Positions 28,547 through 34,292 of a DNA stretch of 64,000 nt are shown here, in pieces. Within the stretch, counting starts at the first letter, position 1; every line of letters starts with the position of its first letter. Under the pieces are notes generated by a model. That model saw only the letters and a program-made list of their open reading frames with translations, did no database searches and was not told where the DNA came from. Made by a program: the position numbers and the translations under genes. Source of the DNA: Cytophagales bacterium (GTDB lineage Bacteria; Bacteroidota; Bacteroidia; Cytophagales; Cyclobacteriaceae); the NCBI GenBank assembly GCA_022360015.1, contig JAKSDQ010000248.1, positions 62,001 to 126,000 of the forward strand, read 5' to 3'.

Positions 28547-29143
28547 ATGAAAAAGCTAAATTACCTATCCCTTCTGGCCGGATTTCTTCTGTTCGGCTTA
28601 ACGATCGCCGGGTGCGATGATGACGACGAACCACCTGTGGAAAACCCTGAAGAAGTTATTACCGATGTTACCCTCACTTTTACACCTGTGGGTGGCGCAG
28701 CGCCTATAACGGCCACCGCCTCTGACCCTGATGGCGAAGGTCCGCAGGATCTCGAGCCTGACGGAGCTATCACTTTAGATGCAAACACCGAATACACCAT
28801 GACGATTGAACTCAGAAATGAAATTGAAGATGAAGATGTTACCGAGGAAATCGAAGATGAGGATGATGAACATATGTTTTTCTTCAGTTTTACGGATCCG
28901 CTGTTTGACAGTCCGGAAGGTGATGGTAACTATGATAACCGGTCAGACCCCCTCAACTACAACGATAAAGACGAAAATGATAACCCTGTAGGATTATCCA
29001 CTTCCTGGACTACCGCCGGAGCGGGCTCCGGAACTTTCCGGGTGGTTTTAAAGCACCAGCCGGACAATCTAAAGACGGATACATCCGGATCTGATGTGGG
29101 TGCATCCGAGGTCGATGTGGTCTGGGATCTTACGATCCGGTAA
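28547..29143 (+). CDS. Acidic lipoprotein paired with TonB receptor
   Basis: A lipoprotein signal (LTIAGC, Cys at ~22) is followed by CDDDDEPP and a very acidic mature protein with Asp/Glu patches (EIEDEDVTEEIEDEDDEH). The C-terminal half has an Ig-like beta pattern (GSGTFRVVLKHQPDN, EVDVVWDLTIR). It matches a Bacteroidetes family often labelled 'type 1 periplasmic binding fold superfamily protein', commonly found next to such receptors. The acidic patches could bind cations; this is inference. ATG 28547 begins the signal peptide. A strong terminator follows. Confidence 0.75.
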   Translation: MKKLNYLSLLAGFLLFGLTIAGCDDDDEPPVENPEEVITDVTLTFTPVGGAAPITATASDPDGEGPQDLEPDGAITLDANTEYTMTIELRNEIEDEDVTEEIEDEDDEHMFFFSFTDPLFDSPEGDGNYDNRSDPLNYNDKDENDNPVGLSTSWTTAGAGSGTFRVVLKHQPDNLKTDTSGSDVGASEVDVVWDLTIR

Positions 29144-29183
29144 AAACCCTGAAAGTTTTCCTGGTCCGGTTAAAGAAAAACTG

Positions 29184-29210
29184 AACCGCCCTCGGGCGGT
29201 TTTTTATTTT
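29184..29210 (+). terminator. Rho-independent terminator
   Basis: ACCGCCC and GGGCGGT form a GC-rich stem over a two-base loop, followed directly by a run of T. It closes the lipoprotein transcript. Confidence 0.92.
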
Positions 29211-29777
29211 AAAACTTTGTATATCTATCCGGGGGTCGATTAATTGAAGTAGATCCTAACCATCTGATCCATTTCAAAAGAATATACCCTCACAAAAGCT
29301 ACTACGTATGATCTGTTATCCATCCTTTTAGTTGTTTTGTTGTAAAACGATGGCTCCAAGGTGCAACAAATTTTTTTTATCCGGTATACCACATTTCCCG
29401 CTTTCATTTCCAAAGTAAGAAATGCCGAACAATTACAAATCCAGGGACATGAGGAGTGAGGATCTGTATGACAATACAAGCTGATACCGGGTGGCAATTT
29501 CTTGTCGACTATCAAAAATATTACACCCGTTTTCTTCCTGGAAGCACAGGTATTTTCAGGCTTGTGCAACTGTTTACTTAACTAACACCAGGTAAAGTTT
29601 TAAATACTTTTGTAAATACTACTTCCATTTTTGCCTGTCAAAACCGGGGTAGTGTTGTGAAACTTACACACTTGCCAATATGGAGCACCATGACATTTAT
29701 ACCTGAATTTTAAAGGAAACCACCCTTAAATCAGCGCCCTTCTTACGCCTTGGACCGGTAAGACCAAGGGCGTTAAA
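29211..29777. other. Gene-poor stretch, no convincing gene
   Basis: The only long open frame is a cysteine-containing 109-codon frame on the minus strand (29240-29569) with no recognisable domain, no clear ribosome site and no partner. I do not support it as a gene, though its last part (RSYVVAFVRVYSF) is protein-like. No RNA gene was recognised. Confidence 0.4.
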
Positions 29778-29808
29778 GTCATAGTATGACTTCAAGTCAT
29801 GCCATGAT
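29778..29808. repeat. 31-bp hairpin, diverged member of the GTCATCG-type family
   Basis: GTCATAGTATGACT and AGTCATGCCATGAT pair across TCA with three mismatches. Length, loop size and several positions match the hairpins at 58291-58321 and 60344-60374. A half copy, AGCCACGCGATGAC, lies at 29911-29924. Confidence 0.5.
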
Positions 29809-29946
29809 TACCAGACTATGACCGGCTACCTATAGGTAGCTGACCGGAAGCTGCCATTCTGTGAAAGGGCTGTCTTAAAATCGAATATAGATGAATCTTA
29901 GCATACCTGAAGCCACGCGATGACCGACCGGCCCCAGGTTTTTGTT

Positions 29947-29965
29947 ATGGGAATTACTTTCCCAT
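29947..29965. promoter_or_regulatory. Perfect dyad ATGGGAA-N5-TTCCCAT
   Basis: Seven-base arms are perfectly inverted across five bases. It lies about 75 bp upstream of a sigma-54-like motif at 30037. Comparable TTCCC/GGGAA dyads occur at 31695-31709 and 59310-59324, the first of them also upstream of such a motif. Confidence 0.5.
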
Positions 29966-30036
29966 TTTGAAACAAATTATCGACCCCTTAAATCCCAAAA
30001 ACGTCTCATAAAGGCCAAAAAACTGTATTTTTTCAG

Positions 30037-30052
30037 TTGGCACCTGTTTTGG
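30037..30052 (+). promoter_or_regulatory. Sigma-54-like promoter motif 1
   Basis: TTGGCAC, five bases, then TTGG resembles the -24/-12 consensus TGGCAC-N5-TTGC, except that the last C is G. It lies 24 bp upstream of a 37-codon frame and 168 bp upstream of the 83-residue gene. Confidence 0.35.
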
Positions 30053-30075
30053 GATACCGGAATCAAAAGAAAAAA

Positions 30076-30189
30076 ATGAAAATGCTCATACCATTCAACA
30101 CAAGTTTTAAGGCATCTCCGGACACCTGGTATTTATTTTACCTCATCCAAATTTTACCGGATCACCTGTGCGGAAATATGAGTCAATGA
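30076..30189 (+). CDS. Possible small protein of 37 residues
   Basis: An ATG-initiated frame (MKMLIPFNTSF...) with aromatic and hydrophobic residues (TWYLFYLIQIL) begins 24 bp after a sigma-54-like motif and ends 30 bp before the next gene. There is no homology that I recognise; support is positional only. Confidence 0.25.
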   Translation: MKMLIPFNTSFKASPDTWYLFYLIQILPDHLCGNMSQ

Positions 30190-30219
30190 CAATCACCCGG
30201 ATATAAATATCGACAGACC

Positions 30220-30471
30220 ATGGATTTTAGAACATTTAATAATTTATCAGATAAGGGCAAATGCTTTCACATTAAAAACAATGGCACCTACCTTGCTACC
30301 AGGAAAGAATCAGGATGCTGGATAAACCTTTATTCCATTAGTGGTTTCTTCGCAGAGGTCTGGTTCCAACTGACTGACAATAAAATTGTTTTCGTCAGTA
30401 CTTTTCAGGGTGTCATAGGCATAGAAAAATACCTTGAAAAAATCGATATCAGTGATCTTATCAATGCTTAA
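30220..30471 (+). CDS. Small hypothetical protein, conserved Bacteroidetes type
   Basis: The 83-residue protein has a compact alpha/beta look: CFHIKNNGTYLATRKESG, INLYSISGFFAEVWFQLTDNKIVFVSTF, and the C-terminal YLEKIDISDLI. This pattern (hot first strand, FFVEV-like strand, LDxIDISDLL end) is familiar from small uncharacterised Bacteroidetes proteins of 70-90 residues. There is no signal peptide. Function unknown. It is followed by what looks like decayed coding sequence. Confidence 0.6.
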   Translation: MDFRTFNNLSDKGKCFHIKNNGTYLATRKESGCWINLYSISGFFAEVWFQLTDNKIVFVSTFQGVIGIEKYLEKIDISDLINA

Positions 30472-30925
30472 CCCCGATTTGCAGCGCTTTAAATCCATTA
30501 TGCAGAATTTGAAAAAACCATAGAACAAATTCTCCGGAAAGCTTCCAACCCAACAGCGAATCATCTTTAAACGCAACAGGACTGATGGTCTCAAAAGCGT
30601 CAGGTTATCCACCAATGTCGAGGAGGCCCTTGAACAAATCTACAGGGAAGAATACATCTACTTTTATGGTCAGGCATATGATGGCTGGCTTAACTATCAG
30701 GTAGGTGAGACAACCGGTCTTGTTTAACATTTTAACACATCTTTTGGATAGCCCCGGGAGGCTCGATTACATCCTGGTTAATGAAAACAGGGTTCCTGAG
30801 ACAGTCGGCCATCCGGTTCAGGTCAAAAGCTGCTTCTCAGGTAATACGCTTAGATATCATCAGTGGTCATTTGCCGGCAGCGGGGGTTTTCAAGAAATAG
30901 GATGGATCAATGACCGTATTTGATA
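30472..30925 (+). pseudogene. Probable decayed coding sequence
   Basis: Protein-like segments occur in different plus frames without a usable start. One runs RIIFKRNRTDGLKSVRLST and continues NVEEALEQIYREEYIYFYGQ to a stop at about 30727. Another, upstream, reads FEKTIEQILRKASNPTANHL, and a third ends SFAGSGGFQEIGWINDRI. An in-frame TAG precedes the first. The parts suggest one or more genes broken by frameshifts, but I cannot name a family. Confidence 0.3.
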
Positions 30926-30959
30926 ACCAATTTGATACTTTTTTCCCAATTTGAGAAGG

Positions 30960-31001
30960 AAAATGCCCTGTTTAATTCCTAAAATGCTTTGTTTAACCAG
31001 T
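30960..31001 (+). repeat. Two tandem 21-bp repeats upstream of a sigma-54-like motif
   Basis: AAAATGCCCTGTTTAATTCCT is followed directly by AAAATGCTTTGTTTAACCAG (unit 21 bp, about two helical turns). The pair ends 21 bp before the motif at 31023, a plausible place for activator binding. CCAATTTGA is also repeated at 30927 and 30946, 19 bp apart. Confidence 0.5.
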
Positions 31002-31021
31002 TTTTCAAAGTTCCACTAAAA

Positions 31022-31037
31022 CTGGCATGGGCTTTGG
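31022..31037 (+). promoter_or_regulatory. Sigma-54-like promoter motif 2
   Basis: CTGGCAT, five bases, then TTGG; same geometry as motifs 1 and 3 (TGGCAY-N5-TTGR). The ATG of the membrane-protein gene is 48 bp downstream. Confidence 0.35.
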
Positions 31038-31085
31038 TTCAGTACAAGTACAAAACAGAAGTCATTAACATTAACACTCTATAAA

Positions 31086-31484
31086 ATGAAAACTAAAGTT
31101 GAATTAGAAAAGGAACTCGAAAATATCAATTTCAGATATAAGTCACTTATAGATATTCCCAACAGAAGGGAAATGACCCCTGCCGAAGAAGAAGAATTGG
31201 AGCTGTTGGAAATCAGAAGAAATGACCTGAAAGAAATTCTGAAGCAGAAAATAGCCAAACGAAGATTCAAATTTGCTTCCATCGGCAAAACTATCACATT
31301 GCTGGCAGCCATCATGTTTATGCTGCTAACCGTTTATTCTACTGCCTCAGCTTATCAGTTCTTGCAGTCCGATACTTCTGTTGAGAAGCAGGTAATGATG
31401 GGAATAACCACTATTCTTACCTTCTGTTTAACCATAGGTGCCACCTATGCTTACTCAAGGCAGTATAAATTAGAATGGAAATAA
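31086..31484 (+). CDS. Small membrane protein with N-terminal coiled coil
   Basis: Of 132 residues, ~1-60 are strongly charged and heptad-like (VELEKELENINFRYKSLID, PAEEEELELLEIRRNDLKEIL). A KRRFKF basic patch follows, then two membrane helices (ITLLAAIMFMLLTVYSTASAYQF and MMGITTILTFCLTIGATYAYS). Both ends are predicted cytoplasmic. A clear terminator follows. Family not recognised. The expected promoter carries a sigma-54-like motif and a tandem repeat. Confidence 0.75.
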   Translation: MKTKVELEKELENINFRYKSLIDIPNRREMTPAEEEELELLEIRRNDLKEILKQKIAKRRFKFASIGKTITLLAAIMFMLLTVYSTASAYQFLQSDTSVEKQVMMGITTILTFCLTIGATYAYSRQYKLEWK

Positions 31485-31530
31485 GCCCATAAAAACAATA
31501 TAATCACAGCTCGTATCTTAAATCAAAAGT

Positions 31531-31555
31531 AAAAGCACCTTAGCAGGTGCTTTTT
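31531..31555 (+). terminator. Rho-independent terminator
   Basis: AAAGCACCT and AGGTGCTTT pair around TAGC and run into five T, 46 bp after the small membrane-protein gene. Confidence 0.9.
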
Positions 31556-31694
31556 CTATTTCAGGGGTTCCTGAAAATCTTTCAATCAGCCCTTTAAGTA
31601 ATTTTTGACAGCCAACTTAAATTTTCACCCCCTGAACTTTCATTTTTTCCCTAAAAAAGTGCAGAACCCATTGCGTTGAATCTATTCCTGTATT

Positions 31695-31709
31695 TTCCCA
31701 AAAAGGGAA
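31695..31709. promoter_or_regulatory. Perfect dyad TTCCC-N5-GGGAA
   Basis: Five-base arms are perfectly inverted across AAAAA. The same arms and spacing occur at 59310-59324. It lies about 110 bp upstream of sigma-54-like motif 3. Confidence 0.45.
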
Positions 31710-31818
31710 TTATTTCTCAAATTAAAACATTGTCTTATTATGAACCTTCATTCCCGGAATGGGAGTCAATGGCATCTCAAATCGCCCAAAACAGCGATTT
31801 TTTGTAGAAAACCACTTC

Positions 31819-31833
31819 TGGCACTGGCTTTGA
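31819..31833 (+). promoter_or_regulatory. Sigma-54-like promoter motif 3
   Basis: TGGCAC, five bases, then TTGA. The ATG of a 33-residue membrane peptide is 29 bp downstream. Together with motifs 1 and 2 this gives three near-identical elements in 1.8 kb. Confidence 0.35.
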
Positions 31834-31862
31834 ATAGCATATAACAAACAGATAATTGAAAC

Positions 31863-31964
31863 ATGTCAGAAACAATAGAGATGATTTTGTTGATTTTTAG
31901 TGCCACGATGTTAGGCATGTTTTGCAAGGATATCTTAGCCTATCTTAAAAAAAAGCTTTCATGA
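31863..31964 (+). CDS. Possible single-span membrane peptide (33 residues)
   Basis: MSETIEMILLIFSATMLGMF begins the frame: a short acidic start, one hydrophobic helix of about 18 residues, then a basic tail KDILAYLKKKLS. This positive-inside layout is common for real bacterial small membrane proteins. It has a plausible promoter motif upstream. No homologue is recognised. Confidence 0.4.
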   Translation: MSETIEMILLIFSATMLGMFCKDILAYLKKKLS

Positions 31965-32113
31965 CTAACATACAATATGTAACACGCATTTTCGAATCAG
32001 TTACCAGGGAAATTTGTTGTTTTTTTGCTCTCTGAAAATTTTTTGTTCGGTAGTGAGGTGCAAAGACTTTACACAGGATTTAACGTCACTGGAAATACCG
32101 GATTTGTTAACTG

Positions 32114-32749
32114 ATGAGAATTACAAGCTGCATTTTCTTACTGAATCTTTTTGTGTATGGCCAAGCTACTGCCCAGTCCTGGATTGACCATATTCCGGCG
32201 ATTTTACAGGAAGATAAAGCAAATATGATCGTCAGCAGCTATTTTGCCGACAAAAAACTTTTCAATCAGGTTAACCATATGCGCCGGCAGAAATTTCAAC
32301 TCGAGCCTCTTCCTTTTGATACTACCGGCCAATATACCAAGTCTAAAAAGGAGCTAAACCGGTCTTTACAATTTATCTCCCAGAACATAAACATGATCCC
32401 TATCAGGCATAACAGCCAGGCCCTGAGAAAGGTGCTGAATTTCGAAGACAGCGGCCAGATGCTGGTGTCTGTCAATGAGATTAACGACGCCTTGGTGGAA
32501 AGGATTTTCGAAAGAAACATCAACAACACCCTGGATAATTGGCTGGGTGATCAAAGTAAAAATTCCATTTTACGCTTAAAAGGGTTGAGCGCCGTGGCTG
32601 CTATGAAACTATTCATCACCTTTGAAAAAGAAGATAATGCCGTCAGGGTAATCTGGAAATATGCAAGTAGCTATACACTCAACAAATTACCGGAAAACAT
32701 GGTAAGGACAGGCAGCCAAAGCCGGATAAGCCCTTTAAGGAAACCCTGA
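32114..32749 (+). CDS. Secreted protein of unknown function
   Basis: The 211-residue protein begins with a signal peptide (MRITSCIFLLNLFVYGQATAQ, cut near TAQS). The mature part is mostly helical and polar with no repeated motif (VNHMRRQKFQLEPLPFD, FISQNINMIPIRHNSQALRKVL). It ends in a basic tail. I do not recognise the family. It lies 79 bp upstream of the PnuC-like gene and may be transcribed separately. Confidence 0.65.
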   Translation: MRITSCIFLLNLFVYGQATAQSWIDHIPAILQEDKANMIVSSYFADKKLFNQVNHMRRQKFQLEPLPFDTTGQYTKSKKELNRSLQFISQNINMIPIRHNSQALRKVLNFEDSGQMLVSVNEINDALVERIFERNINNTLDNWLGDQSKNSILRLKGLSAVAAMKLFITFEKEDNAVRVIWKYASSYTLNKLPENMVRTGSQSRISPLRKP

Positions 32750-32828
32750 TCAGGATAACCCATTTTTATTAGCCGGTTTTTATTATTTGGATATCTTTGC
32801 AGCATACCACACAACCTAATAGCTGCCA

Positions 32829-33470
32829 ATGTCAGATTTCATCGAACAGATTGCAGATACCGCCTCCTCATTGGATGTTTGGGGGATATTAGGACTGATT
32901 TTCGGCCTTTTGGCTGTTTGGTTTTTGATCAAAGAAAATATTTGGACCTGGCCAAGTGGTATTGCCTACGTGTTGGTTTCATTGGTGGTCTTTTGGAAGG
33001 CCAGGCTTTTCGGGGACCTATTGTTACATATCTTATATTTGATATTAAACGGCTACGGATGGTACTATTGGCGCTATGGAAAAAATGAGGATGACGATGA
33101 GGAACTTGCTGTGTCAACCAGTTCTCCCAAAGAAATGCTCCTCATATTGATACCCACGCTGGTTGGGGTTTATGTTTTTGGCTATCTATTGGAACATTTA
33201 CCGGATTACATCTCCGGTTTGCCGCCGGCAGCCCTGCCCTATTGGGATTCCGTCACTTCAATACTAAGCGTCACAGGAATATGGTTAACCGCCAAAAAGA
33301 AAATAGAGAGCTGGTATTACTGGTTGGTAGTAGATATCCTCGCAACGGGTATTTATTTTTACAAGGCATTGTATTTTTATGCCGTTTTGTACATGGTTTA
33401 CATAGTATTGGCTGTGTTAGGATATTTATCATGGAAAAAGTCACTGGAAACACAACAGCAGGCAGCGTGA
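32829..33470 (+). CDS. pnuC: PnuC family vitamin-precursor transporter
   Basis: Inner-membrane protein of seven or so helices with the PnuC pattern: WGILGLIFGLLAVWFLIKENIWTWPSGIAYVLVS, then LFGDLLLHILYLILNGYGWYYW, and the C-terminal TGIYFYKALYFYAVLYMVYIVLAVLGYLSW. It facilitates uptake of an unphosphorylated vitamin that a kinase then traps. PnuC itself carries nicotinamide riboside; the related PnuT carries thiamin. An NadR-type kinase overlaps it by 40 bp, favouring nicotinamide riboside, while TPP riboswitches and a receptor downstream favour thiamin. A TATCTTTG box (32792-32799) may be its -7 element. Confidence 0.9.
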   Translation: MSDFIEQIADTASSLDVWGILGLIFGLLAVWFLIKENIWTWPSGIAYVLVSLVVFWKARLFGDLLLHILYLILNGYGWYYWRYGKNEDDDEELAVSTSSPKEMLLILIPTLVGVYVFGYLLEHLPDYISGLPPAALPYWDSVTSILSVTGIWLTAKKKIESWYYWLVVDILATGIYFYKALYFYAVLYMVYIVLAVLGYLSWKKSLETQQQAA

Positions 33471-33976
33471 TCAAAGTAGCCATTGTAGGCCCCGAGTCTA
33501 CGGGTAAAACCACGCTGGCCCAAAAGTTGGCGGCACATTTCGACACACATTGGGTGCCGGAATATGCCCGTGAATACCTCGACCGTACCGCTGGAAAGTA
33601 TGAGCCACCCGATTTGCTGGAAATTGCAAAGGGGCAAACCGCACTGGAAGACCGGCTGGCCGGTAAAAGTAAAAACCTGTTATTTTGCGATACCAATCTC
33701 CTGGTGATCAAAATCTGGAGTGAGCACAAGTATAAGGATTGTCATCCCTGGATATTAAACGAGATGGACTCCCGGAAATATCACCTGCATATGTTATGTG
33801 ATGTTGATTTACCATGGACCGCAGATCCCCTTCGGGAACACCCTGATTTGAGAGATTACTTTTTCGAACAGTACAAAAACGAACTTACCGACCTGAAAAT
33901 CCCATTTCAGGTCATAAACGGAAATGGTACCGAGCGTTTTAGTAAGGCGGTCAATGCCGTGAACAATTTGCGATAA
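33431..33976 (+). CDS. NadR-type (ribosylnicotinamide) kinase domain protein
   Basis: P-loop kinase of 181 residues with Walker A GPESTGKTTLAQKLA, WVPEYAREYLDR, and LLFCDTNLLVIKIWSEHKY, all hallmarks of the NadR C-terminal kinase domain. PWTADPLREHPDLRDYFFEQY follows, also typical. It would phosphorylate the imported riboside and trap it. ATG 33431 lies inside the 3' end of pnuC, so the pair is translationally coupled. The longer frame from 33242 lies fully within pnuC and is rejected. Confidence 0.88.
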   Translation: MEKVTGNTTAGSVIKVAIVGPESTGKTTLAQKLAAHFDTHWVPEYAREYLDRTAGKYEPPDLLEIAKGQTALEDRLAGKSKNLLFCDTNLLVIKIWSEHKYKDCHPWILNEMDSRKYHLHMLCDVDLPWTADPLREHPDLRDYFFEQYKNELTDLKIPFQVINGNGTERFSKAVNAVNNLR

Positions 33977-33997
33977 AAAATAAATTTTCTACATTTG
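33967..33997 (+). promoter_or_regulatory. Promoter for the riboswitch-receptor transcript
   Basis: TTTG (33967-33970), exactly 19 bp, then TACATTTG (33990-33997) is a full match to the Bacteroidetes form. It overlaps the end of the kinase gene. Transcription would start near 34003, just before the first TPP aptamer. Confidence 0.75.
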
Positions 33998-34004
33998 CCC
34001 TGAT

Positions 34005-34083
34005 GTACAGGGGTGCCTGATTGTAACAACGGCTGAGATTATACCCTATAACCTGATCCGGGTAATGCTGGCGAAGGTAAGTA
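34005..34083 (+). ncRNA. TPP riboswitch 1 (tandem, upstream copy)
   Basis: The conserved thiamin-pyrophosphate aptamer is evident: AGGGGTGCC start, CTGAGA (34033-34038) with flanking ACGG and TTATACCC, then ACCTGATCCGGGTAATGC and GGCGAAGG. The variable P3 arm is short. It lies directly after a good promoter. Confidence 0.95.
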
Positions 34084-34138
34084 TGTTTTTCGCAAACCGT
34101 ACGCATGGTATTCATTCCTGTCAAAATTTAATGGTTTT

Positions 34139-34236
34139 TTAAGGGGTGCCAACCACGGCTGAGATTATACCCAATCATTCTCCGGTCAAAACGGGGAATC
34201 ACCTGATCCGGATAATGCCGGCGTAGGGAAAGGTAA
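34139..34236 (+). ncRNA. TPP riboswitch 2 (tandem, downstream copy)
   Basis: A second full TPP aptamer: AAGGGGTGCC, CTGAGA (34159-34164), an extended P3 arm (TTCTCCGGTC...GGGGAATC), ACCTGATCCGGATAATGCC, and GGCGTAGGGAAAGG. It is separated by ~55 bp from the first and ends ~55 bp before the receptor start. Two aptamers in series on one transcript usually give a sharper or two-input response. Confidence 0.95.
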
Positions 34237-34292
34237 ACTGCTCTAACAGGTTGTCCTGCCTTAAAGTATGTTTCACTCAATTAAAAAACTAC

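Noticed and set aside
29240-29569. 109-codon minus-strand frame with several cysteines
   Set aside because: No recognisable domain, no clear start context, no conserved neighbour; lies in a gene-poor, decayed region.
30705-30923. 72-codon plus-strand frame
   Set aside because: Starts at GTG inside another protein-like frame; better explained as part of a broken gene.
33242-33430. N-terminal extension of the NadR-type kinase
   Set aside because: Lies entirely within pnuC in another frame; the kinase motif begins shortly after ATG 33431.
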